Origin: Marinobacterium sp.
GTDB lineage: Bacteria > Pseudomonadota > Gammaproteobacteria > Pseudomonadales > Balneatricaceae
Direction: 5' to 3'
Assembly (NCBI GenBank): GCA_030602245.1
Contig: JAUWAC010000022.1
Span: forward strand, 1 to 34,305
Length of the DNA: 34,305 bases
Shown here: piece by piece, positions 7,970 through 16,168 of the stretch
How positions within the stretch are numbered: the stretch's first letter is position 1
Layout: each line of letters opens with the position of its first letter
Position numbers and translations under genes: made by a program
Notes under the pieces: generated by a model
Seen by the model: only the letters and a program-made list of their open reading frames with translations
Database searches by the model: none
Told to the model about the DNA's origin: nothing

Positions 7970-9425
7970 GGGTCTGCGGACGTGGCTTGCGACGACGGCG
8001 GCGACGCTTGCGCGGCGCACGCTCCTGCGGCTGGTCAGCGCGGCTGTCGTGCTGCAGCTCGTCACGCTGACTCGGGTTGGCGTTCTGGTAATCGGTCCAC
8101 CACTGGCTCAGGCCGTCGAGCGGCTCGCCGCTGTTTTCGCGCAGCAGCAGCAGATCGTAGGCGGCACGGAAGCGCGGGTGTTCCATCAGCTGATCGGCGC
8201 GGCGTTTGCGCGGCAGGCGCAGCTGCAGCTCCCAGATCTCGCGCACCGGCGTCGAGAAGCGGCGCGGGATGGCGGTCGAGCGCACCTGCTCGCCGAGTAC
8301 CTCGTTGGCGGCCTGATGCAGACACTGCAGTGTCGGCTGTCCGCCTTCGTCGAGCAGCTCCTGCAAGCGGCGCTGCAGCGGGTACCAGAGCAGTGCCGCG
8401 AACAGGAAGGCCGGGGTCACGCTTTTGCCCTGCGCCAGCCGTCGGTCGGTGTTGGCCAGCGCGTTGACGACCAGCGCTTCCACCGGGTACTCCTCGCTGT
8501 CGAGCATGGCGTCCGTTTGCGGGAACAGGGTGCGGAACAGGTCGAAGCGCTTGAGCTGGCGCAGCGATGCTTCGCCGTGGCCGCTCTGCAACAGCTTCAG
8601 GGGTTCGTCAAACAGGCGTGCCGGAGCGATGCGCGTCAGCATCGGACCGAGGCGTCGGATCGGCTCGGCGGTCTCCGGTGCGATCTCGAAACCGAGCTTG
8701 GCGGCAAAGCGGGCGGCACGCAGCATGCGCACCGGATCCTCGCGGTAGCGGGCCTCGGGATCGCCGATCATCCGAATCTGGCGCTGTTTCAGGTCCAGAT
8801 AGCCGTTGGCGAAGTCGTGGATGCTGTGGTCGCGGACACAGTAGTAGAGCGCGTTGATCGTGAAGTCGCGGCGCAGGGCGTCTTCCTCGATGGTGCCGTA
8901 GACGTTGTCGCGCAGAATCATGCCCGACTCGGCCTGGCGGCCGTGCTCGCCATCGTTGTCGTCGCTGTCGTGGGAGGCGCGGAAGGTCGCGACCTCGATG
9001 ACATCGCGGCCGAAACGCACATGCAGCAGCTTGAAGCGGCGGCCGATCAGACGGGCGCGACGGAACAGTTCTTCCGCCTGCTCCGGGTGGGCTGAGGTGG
9101 CGACATCGAAGTCCTTCGGTTGTTTGCCCAAGAGCAGGTCTCGAATACAGCCGCCGACGAGATAGGAGTCATAGCCTTCGTCCTGCAGGCGATACACCAC
9201 CTTCATCGCGTTGTCGTCGAGTGCCTGACGCGCAATGCGGTGTTCCGATTCCGGGATGATGCGCCGTTCGCCCAGCGGCAGGCGTGCCTCGGCAACGGTG
9301 TTGGTTCGTACATCCGCGGCATCGGCTGAGGGCACGGGGCGGCGGTCGATCGAGCGCCACAGGTACAACGTGCTGAGCACGATGACGGCGATGACGAGTG
9401 CAAGAATGGATAACGAGGTCAGCAT
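7962..9425 (-). CDS. pcnB: Poly(A) polymerase I PcnB with N-terminal membrane anchor
   Basis: PcnB adds poly(A) tails to RNA 3' ends and so promotes RNA decay. The 487-residue protein has the nucleotidyltransferase core: LVGGCIRDLLLG at 89-100 followed by KDFDVAT with Asp105 and Asp107 as metal ligands, RRFKLLHVRFG, and the RRDFTINALYY and YREDPVRMLRAARFAAKLGF motifs. The C-terminus is a very basic tail (RKRRRRRRKPR). Unusually, the N-terminus begins with about 20 uninterrupted hydrophobic residues (LTSLSILALVIAVIVLSTLYLW), a predicted membrane anchor not present in E. coli PcnB. The ATG at 9425 has no clear ribosome site, so the start is less sure. Starting at Met74 would remove the anchor but also part of the conserved region. 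It lies directly downstream of the crcZ-like RNA. Confidence 0.93.
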   Translation of the reverse strand: MLTSLSILALVIAVIVLSTLYLWRSIDRRPVPSADAADVRTNTVAEARLPLGERRIIPESEHRIARQALDDNAMKVVYRLQDEGYDSYLVGGCIRDLLLGKQPKDFDVATSAHPEQAEELFRRARLIGRRFKLLHVRFGRDVIEVATFRASHDSDDNDGEHGRQAESGMILRDNVYGTIEEDALRRDFTINALYYCVRDHSIHDFANGYLDLKQRQIRMIGDPEARYREDPVRMLRAARFAAKLGFEIAPETAEPIRRLGPMLTRIAPARLFDEPLKLLQSGHGEASLRQLKRFDLFRTLFPQTDAMLDSEEYPVEALVVNALANTDRRLAQGKSVTPAFLFAALLWYPLQRRLQELLDEGGQPTLQCLHQAANEVLGEQVRSTAIPRRFSTPVREIWELQLRLPRKRRADQLMEHPRFRAAYDLLLLRENSGEPLDGLSQWWTDYQNANPSQRDELQHDSRADQPQERAPRKRRRRRRKPRPQTHD

Positions 9426-9480
9426 CTTGGAAGGTCGCTGTTCCGATCAGTCGATGTTCAAAAGTGGCGCATCATAGCAT

Positions 9481-9790
9481 CTAAGCGGGGGCAGCTGTAG
9501 TACGGGATACCGCGCTGTACGCAGCGACAGCTGCGATGATACGGGCGAAACGAGAGGAAGAGGAAATGGCTACAGATGGGCGATTGGGGTGGGGTGCTGA
9601 TCACAAAGTTCAGTGCGCTGTGCGAGTCCATCGGCTTGTTATTTTTATTACCGATTGTGCTGGCAGTCACCTGCTCTGTGATCAGCCAAGCCTCATTTTT
9701 ATTTTTATTCGAGGCGGGAACCTGTCCGTTACGGCTATTTTTATTTTTATTGCTGCCGCTTCTTCTCAGGCCGTCGTTGTTGTTGTTCTG
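9481..9790 (-). ncRNA. crcZ: CrcZ-like regulatory RNA (Hfq/Crc titrator)
   Basis: In Pseudomonas, CrcZ is a small RNA made from a CbrB- and sigma-54-dependent promoter between cbrB and pcnB. Its A-rich motifs bind Hfq/Crc and relieve catabolite repression. The same gap here is 549 bases and has no protein gene. It contains a sigma-54 promoter at 9816-9801, predicting a start near 9790. Downstream on the minus strand are four A-rich blocks with the AAnAAnAA-type pattern: AACAACAACAA near the 5' end, two copies of AATAAAAATAAAAAT, and AATAAAAATAACAA. At least two sit in 16-base loops of 5-bp hairpins. A structured region (8-bp arms 9491-9498 and 9527-9534 enclosing CGCTG/CAGCG) lies near the proposed 3' end. 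No T-run follows it, so the 3' end is uncertain. Overall nucleotide similarity to CrcZ could not be tested. Confidence 0.82.
9630..9789 (-). repeat. Four A-rich (CA-type) motifs, three in hairpin loops
   Basis: On the minus strand: AGAACAACAACAAC at 9789-9776; GCAATAAAAATAAAAATA at 9753-9736, between CGGC (9732-9735) and GCCG (9755-9758); GAATAAAAATAAAAAT at 9710-9695, between GCCTC (9690-9694) and GAGGC (9711-9715); and TAATAAAAATAACAAG at 9650-9635, between ATCGG (9630-9634) and CCGAT (9651-9655). The last two have identical geometry, a 5-bp stem and a 16-base loop. Single-stranded A-rich loops are what the distal face of Hfq with Crc is known to bind. Confidence 0.8.
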
Positions 9791-9800
9791 TCCTGTATAG

Positions 9801-9816
9801 AGCACTTGCTGTGCCA
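9801..9816 (-). promoter_or_regulatory. Sigma-54 (RpoN) promoter of crcZ
   Basis: The minus strand reads TGGCACAGCAAGTGCT. GG (9815-9814) and GC (9803-9802) are separated by exactly 10 bases, and the -24 element TGGCAC is perfect. The predicted start is near 9790, just before the first A-rich motif. The gene for the sigma-54 activator CbrB is directly upstream. Confidence 0.85.
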
Positions 9817-9823
9817 GTTTTTA

Positions 9824-9836
9824 TAAGTATTTGAAA
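9824..9836 (-). promoter_or_regulatory. Possible IHF site between enhancer and promoter
   Basis: TTTCAAATACTTA on the minus strand matches the IHF consensus WATCAANNNNTTR with one mismatch, in an AT-rich stretch (9816-9850). Its place, between the TGTTAC array and the -24 box, is where a DNA bend would help an enhancer-bound activator reach sigma-54 polymerase. Inference from pattern and position. Confidence 0.4.
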
Positions 9837-9865
9837 ATTAATGAATATCGGCTCTTTGTGTCTGT

Positions 9866-9958
9866 TGTTACTCTGCGTTGTTACCGGGAGCTGTTACCCC
9901 GCGCCACGTTTTGTGCAGTACAGCATGTGTAGATAGGTAACACTAAGGTGCTGTTACC
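9866..9958. promoter_or_regulatory. CbrB enhancer array (TGTTAC/GTAACA half-sites)
   Basis: TGTTAC occurs at 9866-9871, 9879-9884 and 9892-9897, with starts exactly 13 bases apart. It occurs again at 9952-9957, facing GTAACA at 9937-9942. The last pair forms a perfect inverted repeat GGTAACA-N9-TGTTACC (9936-9958). CbrB sites described in Pseudomonas use GTTAC/GTAAC half-sites (from memory). The array lies about 50-140 bases upstream of the sigma-54 promoter, a normal enhancer distance. A second direct repeat, ACTAARGTGCT, is at 9942-9952 and 9966-9976. Confidence 0.75.
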
Positions 9959-9974
9959 TTCCGGTACTAAAGTG

Positions 9975-11375
<1,401 letters not shown>

Positions 11376-11393
11376 ATGGCTGGGACCCTTGCA

Positions 11394-14321
11394 TCACTTC
11401 GTCGCCGCACCAGGGGTCTGACCTGTGTAGCGGGGTAAGGTTATCACCACCTGAGTGCCATTATTCTGTTTCTTATTGGCGGGGCTGAAGAGTTCGATAC
11501 TACCATAATGTTCCGTCACTATATTATAGACCAACGGTAAACCCAGCCCCGTGCCGCGGCCCGGTTCCTTGGTGGTGAAAAACGGCTCGAACAGGTGGCT
11601 CTGATGCTCCGGCGCAATGCCGCTGCCCTGGTCGGTGATGGTCAGCGTGATGCGGTGCCGGTCGCCCGCGGAGTCGATGCGGATTTCACCGTCATCCGGT
11701 GACGCGTCGCTGGCGTTATTCAGCAGGTTGATGAACACCTGCAGCAGTTGCTGCGGGTCGCCGGCCACCCGGTGGTCCGGATTGACGGTGTTGATAAAGC
11801 GTTGCTGGCGCACGCGGCTGTCGAGCTGCACCAGATGGATCGCCTCGGCGACGCACTCATGCAGCGCAAGCGGTTCGTGCTGGGCAGCGGGGCCGTGCTG
11901 GCCGGTATGGGCAAACCGCACCAGCGACTGCACGATACGGCTGATGCGCTGGGTCTGTTCGACGATCTGTGCGCCGGTTTCGAGAATCTCCGGCGAGTCG
12001 GTTTCCAGCTTCAGGTTCTGCGCCAGGCAGGCGATGCCGGTAACCGGGTTGCCGATCTCGTGGGCAACCCCCGCGGCGAAGCGGCCGATCGAGGCCAGTC
12101 GCTCCTGATGCGCCAGATTCTGCGCGATCTGTTGATACTCCGTTTCGTCCTCCACCAGCAGCACGACGCCCTGATCCGAAGCGGCATCCAGCGCCGCCTT
12201 GTGCAGACTGAACCAGCGCGTCTTGCCGTCGAGCTCCAGTTTGACGGCGGACTGATGCTGCGCCTCGCCGCGGGCAAAGGCGTCCAGCAGCTGATTCCAC
12301 GGCGGCGGCAGCGTACTCAGATGTGCGCCGATACAGCTTTCGTCGTCGATACCGGTGTAGCGCGACAGCTCGCTGTTCCAGAACTGGATACGCTGCTCGT
12401 TATCGAGTGTGCAGGCGCCGATGGGCAGGCGTTGCAGCGTGATGCGGTGGTGGCGGCGCAATTGATCCAGCTCTGCGGCCAGACCGGAGAGCCGGGCATC
12501 ATAGTGCTCGAGCTGGTTTTCCAGCAGGTGGACCTCGCGCGCGCGAAAGCCGCGCCCGGCCCGTGGCGTGGGCGGGTTGAGTATGGCGGCGGCTTCCACC
12601 GGGCCGAGCAGGCCCGACAGATTGTGCTCCAGCTGACTGCGCAGACGCAGCAGATCGATTGGGCGCAGGTCGCCGGTCGGCAGGCTCAGCTCCTGACGGG
12701 CCCGACTGACCTCGCGGCTGGCGGTCTCGCTGCCCAGGCGTGGTGCGAGCTGTGCGTGCAGATCCTCGATCTGGCCGGCGGGCCAGTCGGTGCCGAGCGG
12801 GCGCTGCAGGCCGTTGAGCACGCAGGCGTCCGCGCTCTGTCGTTCGGCATCACTGCCGGGAAACAGCCGCGAACCGATCACCATCAGCACCAGATTGGTC
12901 ACGATCGACAGCAGGGTATAGGAGTACCAGTTGTCCTCGGTCACGACCGGCAGTTCGAGCTGCAGCAGATCCTGATGCAGTGGCAGCGTCAGTGTGAACA
13001 GCCAGACCGCGAAGCCGCCGCCGAGGCCGAGCAGGAATCCATGCCGGCTGGCGCCGGGCCAGTACAGCGTGGCGAGCAGGCCGGGCAGGAACTGCAGGAA
13101 GGCGACAAAACCCAGCAGACCGAGCTGGCTCAGCTGCAACCGCTCGCCGAAAACGAGATAGAACAGGTAGCAGGCGAAGATCATCAGCACGATCAGGAAG
13201 CGGCGCAGCCAGAGCAGCCAGGTGTAGAACCGGGTGTGCTCGGGGCGGCGCACCAGCGGCAGCACCAGATGGTTCTGCAGCATCGACGCCAGCGCCACCG
13301 AGGCGACGATGATGACGCCACTGGCCGCCGATAGTCCACCGATGAAACCGGCCAGTGTCAGCCAGGGTTGGCCGAGGCGGTCGCCGATCTGCAGGATCAC
13401 GAACTCCGGGTCCACCGGCGTGCCGCCACTGCCCTGGGCGGCCCACAGAATCACCGGCACGCAGACCGCCAGCAACAGCACGAACAGCGGCATCACCCAG
13501 GTCGCCTTGTAGAGACTTTCTGCGGAGATGTTTTCGGTGAAGGCCAGGTGGAACATGTGCGGCATGACGATGGCGGCGGCAAAAAACGCCAGTACCAGAA
13601 TGCGCCAGCCGCCGTCGTGCTGCGGAGAGTGCATCTGTGCCAGTGCATCCGGATTGGCGGCGAGCCAGTTCTCCAGTCCGCCGGCGCCGCCGAAGAAGCC
13701 AAACCAGGCGAACAGTGCGATCGCCAGCATCGCCAGCAGTTTGGTCGCGGAGGCGATGGCGATGGCGACGACGAGACCGCTGTGGCTGTTGCGCAGGGTG
13801 GCGTGGCGGGCGCCGAACAGGATCGCGAACAGCGCGATGATGACGCAGTAGGCGGCGGCAATCTGCGGTGGTTCGAGCTGGTCGTTCAGCAGGTACAGCG
13901 AGTCGGATACCGCCTGAATCTGAATCGACATCAGCGGCAGGCTGGCGCACAGCATCGCCAGCGTGGTCAGGGTGCCGACCTGACCGCTGCGAAACCGAAA
14001 CGCGAACAGATCCGCCAGCGATGACAGCTGATAGGTGCGGGTAATGCGCAGGATCGGCACCAGCAGGATCGGCGCCAGCATGAAGGCGATCACGGCGCCC
14101 AGGTGGGAGCCGAGATAGACATAACCCGACTCCGCCGCGAGCCCGAAGGTGCCGTAGAAGGTCCAGGCGCTGGCAAAGACGCCGAATGACAACGCATGCA
14201 GCAGCGGATGCCGCACCAGTCGGCGCGGCAGGTGACCGCGTTCGGTCAGGTAGGCGGCACCGAACAGGCAGAGCAGATAGAGAAAGCAGAGCAGCAGCAG
14301 CTGCGGCAGATCAAAGCTCAC
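11394..14321 (-). CDS. cbrA: Sensor histidine kinase CbrA with transporter-like N-terminus
   Basis: CbrA is a membrane histidine kinase whose N-terminal half resembles a sodium/solute symporter (SSS family), with about 12-13 membrane segments over residues 1-490. A linker, a PAS-like domain around 620-720, a HisKA domain with His754 in GVAHEIGNPVTG, and an ATP-binding domain (NLLNNASDA as N box, DQGSGIAPE, GRGTGLGLPLVYNI) follow. It phosphorylates CbrB. I prefer the GTG at 14321 (MSFDLPQLLLL, 975 residues), because AGGGA lies 8 bases upstream; a TTG at 14339 is in frame but has no ribosome site. The start overlaps the cbrX stop by 11 bases, suggesting coupled translation. Whether the transporter half moves histidine or another solute cannot be seen. 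Confidence 0.94.
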   Translation of the reverse strand: MSFDLPQLLLLCFLYLLCLFGAAYLTERGHLPRRLVRHPLLHALSFGVFASAWTFYGTFGLAAESGYVYLGSHLGAVIAFMLAPILLVPILRITRTYQLSSLADLFAFRFRSGQVGTLTTLAMLCASLPLMSIQIQAVSDSLYLLNDQLEPPQIAAAYCVIIALFAILFGARHATLRNSHSGLVVAIAIASATKLLAMLAIALFAWFGFFGGAGGLENWLAANPDALAQMHSPQHDGGWRILVLAFFAAAIVMPHMFHLAFTENISAESLYKATWVMPLFVLLLAVCVPVILWAAQGSGGTPVDPEFVILQIGDRLGQPWLTLAGFIGGLSAASGVIIVASVALASMLQNHLVLPLVRRPEHTRFYTWLLWLRRFLIVLMIFACYLFYLVFGERLQLSQLGLLGFVAFLQFLPGLLATLYWPGASRHGFLLGLGGGFAVWLFTLTLPLHQDLLQLELPVVTEDNWYSYTLLSIVTNLVLMVIGSRLFPGSDAERQSADACVLNGLQRPLGTDWPAGQIEDLHAQLAPRLGSETASREVSRARQELSLPTGDLRPIDLLRLRSQLEHNLSGLLGPVEAAAILNPPTPRAGRGFRAREVHLLENQLEHYDARLSGLAAELDQLRRHHRITLQRLPIGACTLDNEQRIQFWNSELSRYTGIDDESCIGAHLSTLPPPWNQLLDAFARGEAQHQSAVKLELDGKTRWFSLHKAALDAASDQGVVLLVEDETEYQQIAQNLAHQERLASIGRFAAGVAHEIGNPVTGIACLAQNLKLETDSPEILETGAQIVEQTQRISRIVQSLVRFAHTGQHGPAAQHEPLALHECVAEAIHLVQLDSRVRQQRFINTVNPDHRVAGDPQQLLQVFINLLNNASDASPDDGEIRIDSAGDRHRITLTITDQGSGIAPEHQSHLFEPFFTTKEPGRGTGLGLPLVYNIVTEHYGSIELFSPANKKQNNGTQVVITLPRYTGQTPGAATK

Positions 14322-14484
14322 GGCGGGATCCCTGTTCAATCAGAGCTGTCAGGGTACAGAGGCCCAGCCAGATCAGGAAGGGTTGATACCAGGGGCCGTC
14401 ACTGAACAACCAGAGATCGAGCAGCTCGGGACCGAGCAGCAGGGCCAGCAGGCTGAACAGGATCAGCAGGCGGTGGCTGTACAC
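14311..14484 (-). CDS. cbrX: CbrX-like small membrane protein, translationally coupled to CbrA
   Basis: A GTG at 14484 directly follows the gluQRS stop (TGAGTG). It is preceded by a strong ribosome site, AGGAGG, which is part of the last gluQRS codons (Glu-Glu-Gly). The frame encodes 57 residues beginning MYSHRLLILFSLLALLLGPE and ending IEQGSRREL, with two predicted membrane segments (about 6-18 and 33-49) around a WLFSDGPWYQPF loop. The stop at 14311 overlaps the cbrA start region. A small ORF in this exact place, CbrX, is known in Pseudomonas, where it is coupled to cbrA translation (from memory). Position, size and membrane character support the assignment; I could not align the sequences. 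Confidence 0.75.
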   Translation of the reverse strand: MYSHRLLILFSLLALLLGPELLDLWLFSDGPWYQPFLIWLGLCTLTALIEQGSRREL

Positions 14485-15414
14485 TCAGCCCTCCTCTGCA
14501 CGCGGGCCATCGTCGGCGGCGCCGCCATCCGCGGCCACAACGATGCCGGGCCGGCGCGGCACACGCTCGAGCTGCCAGTGCGCCACCGCCCAGGCCAGAA
14601 CGTCGTCGGCGCTGCCGTCGCGCAGCTCGGCCGGCGGCTGCTGGCCCAGCAGATCCAGTGCGCGACAGAGCAGCGGCACCACATCGGACGAGGATGGACT
14701 CAGCGCCGGGGCATAGGTCTGCTTGCTGAGCTTCTGTCCCTGCGCGTTGGTCAGGACCGGGATATGGGCGTAGCTGGGCGTGGCAAGACCGAGGTGCTGC
14801 TGCAGCGCGATCTGACGCGGTGTCTCGTCGATCAGGTCATGGCCGCGCACGATCTGATCGATGCCCTGTTCGGCATCATCGATCACCACCGCCAACTGAT
14901 AAGCGAACAGGCCATCGCGCCGGAAAATGACAAAATCGCCGCGCCCGGGTGTGGCCGGATACCGGCGCTGGCCCTGAATGCGGTCGCTGAAGGTCAGAGG
15001 CGTGGCAGGGTAGCGTGCGCGCACGGCGCAGCGGGCCGACGCCGGTGGCGGGTGGCGCTCGCACCAGCCGTCATAGGCGAGCAGTGCATCCCGGGTGCGC
15101 AGCTGGCTGCGGCTGCACTGGCAGCGATAGGCCAGACCCTGGTCGATCAGCTGCTGCAGGGCGTCTTCGTACAGCGCATGGCGCTGGCTCTGGAAGCTGA
15201 CCTCGCCATCCCAGTAGAGGTGATAGTGCTCAAGCGTGCGGATGATCTGTTCGCTGGCACCGGGGACTTCGCGGGGGGGATCCAGATCTTCGATGCGTAA
15301 CAGCCAGCGTCCGCCCTGGGCGCGGATGTCGAGATAGCTGGCCAGCGCCGCAAGCAGCGAGCCAAAGTGAAGCGGCCCCGTCGGTGACGGAGCAAAGCGA
15401 CCGGTGCAGCTCAC
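14485..15414 (-). CDS. gluQ: Glutamyl-Q tRNA(Asp) synthetase GluQRS
   Basis: GluQRS is a shortened glutamyl-tRNA synthetase homologue that attaches glutamate to queuosine at position 34 of tRNA-Asp. The 309-residue protein has the HIGH-region FAPSPTGPLHFGSL at residues 7-20, RIEDLDPPRE, the zinc-binding pattern YRCQCSRSQL...YDGWCERH, IDDAEQGIDQIVRGHDL, and the KMSKS-like GQKLSKQ. It lacks the anticodon-binding domain, as the family does. The start at 15414 gives MSCTGRFAPSPTG, the usual N-terminus. It follows dksA by 60 bases, as in other gammaproteobacteria, and its last codons contain the cbrX ribosome site. Confidence 0.93.
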   Translation of the reverse strand: MSCTGRFAPSPTGPLHFGSLLAALASYLDIRAQGGRWLLRIEDLDPPREVPGASEQIIRTLEHYHLYWDGEVSFQSQRHALYEDALQQLIDQGLAYRCQCSRSQLRTRDALLAYDGWCERHPPPASARCAVRARYPATPLTFSDRIQGQRRYPATPGRGDFVIFRRDGLFAYQLAVVIDDAEQGIDQIVRGHDLIDETPRQIALQQHLGLATPSYAHIPVLTNAQGQKLSKQTYAPALSPSSSDVVPLLCRALDLLGQQPPAELRDGSADDVLAWAVAHWQLERVPRRPGIVVAADGGAADDGPRAEEG

Positions 15415-15474
15415 GTGGGCTGCACTCCGGTCGGTGCGCTCACAGCACGGCTGCTGTGAGCGCAGGAAGCGCGA

Positions 15475-15906
15475 TCAGCCGCCGAGCTGTTTTTCCTTGA
15501 TCTCGGCCAGCGTCTTGCAGTCGATGCACAGGGTTGCGGTCGGGCGCGCCTCGAGGCGGCGGATACCGATCTCGACGCCGCAGGCGTCACAGTAACCGTA
15601 GTCATCGTCGTCAATACGCTCCATCGCTTCATCGATCTTGCGGATCAGCTTACGCTCGCGGTCGCGGGTACGCAGCTCGAGGCTGAACTCTTCCTCCTGG
15701 CTGGCCCGGTCGCTCGGGTCGGCGAAGTTGGATGCCTCTTCCTTCAGATGGGTGATGGTGCTGTCGACCTCTTCCATCAGCTGGCGTTTCCAGTCCAGCA
15801 GAATGGCGCGGAAGTGATCCTTCTGCGCGTCGTTCATGTACTCCTCGCCATCCTTGATCGTGTAGGGCTCGAAGTGCGTGAACTGTGATTCGGTTGTATT
15901 CGGCAT
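15475..15906 (-). CDS. dksA: RNA polymerase-binding transcription factor DksA
   Basis: DksA binds the RNA polymerase secondary channel and, with ppGpp, mediates the stringent response, including repression of rRNA promoters such as those at the right edge. The 143 residues include a coiled-coil with the tip motif ADPSDRAS (DxxDxA), then a C4 zinc finger, YCDACG...CIDCK, and a final helix ending EIKEKQLGG. Length and motifs are typical. The ATG at 15906 has GAGG about 9 bases upstream. It heads the minus-strand series gluQRS-cbrX-cbrA-cbrB. The 262-base leader (15907-16168) should hold its promoter, which I could not place. Confidence 0.95.
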   Translation of the reverse strand: MPNTTESQFTHFEPYTIKDGEEYMNDAQKDHFRAILLDWKRQLMEEVDSTITHLKEEASNFADPSDRASQEEEFSLELRTRDRERKLIRKIDEAMERIDDDDYGYCDACGVEIGIRRLEARPTATLCIDCKTLAEIKEKQLGG

Positions 15907-16154
15907 TGGCGCAGCCTCACGTCTAGGGCCGGCGGCGCGGGCGTCTCCCGGTGCCGTGCCTTGAACCTGAAAATAGGAACCACCGGTTTCGGCGGTGTCT
16001 CAAAAGCCGGTGAAATTACCAGAAGCCTTCCCTTTAGGCTAGACCTGTTCTGGCGTTTTGCCGGGCAATTAGTCTAGCAGGGTCGGCCGCGGTCTGCGGC
16101 TGATCCCGGCCCTGCCGGTCCGGGTGGCTGCCGGGGTATACTGGTCCTTTGCTC

Positions 16155-16162
16155 AAAGGAGG
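16155..16162 (+). promoter_or_regulatory. Strong Shine-Dalgarno fixing a GTG start
   Basis: AAGGAGGT lies 6 bases before the GTG at 16169. This near-perfect match to the 16S rRNA 3' end decides the aminotransferase start. Confidence 0.85.
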
Positions 16163-16168
16163 TGAACA

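Noticed and set aside
9576..9800. Plus-strand 74-codon hydrophobic frame
   Set aside because: The leucine/phenylalanine richness comes from T-rich complements of the CrcZ motifs. No family resemblance or operon context.
9458..9805. Minus-strand 115-codon frame with NKNKN repeats
   Set aside because: The repeats are just the A-rich RNA motifs translated. The GTG start lies inside the -12 promoter element, upstream of the predicted transcript start, and no protein features are visible.
11748..13334. Plus-strand 528-codon frame
   Set aside because: Antisense to cbrA, Gln/Arg-rich as expected of a GC-rich shadow frame, with no recognisable motif.
14322..14339. TTG start for CbrA
   Set aside because: No ribosome site upstream. 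The GTG at 14321 has AGGGA at good spacing.
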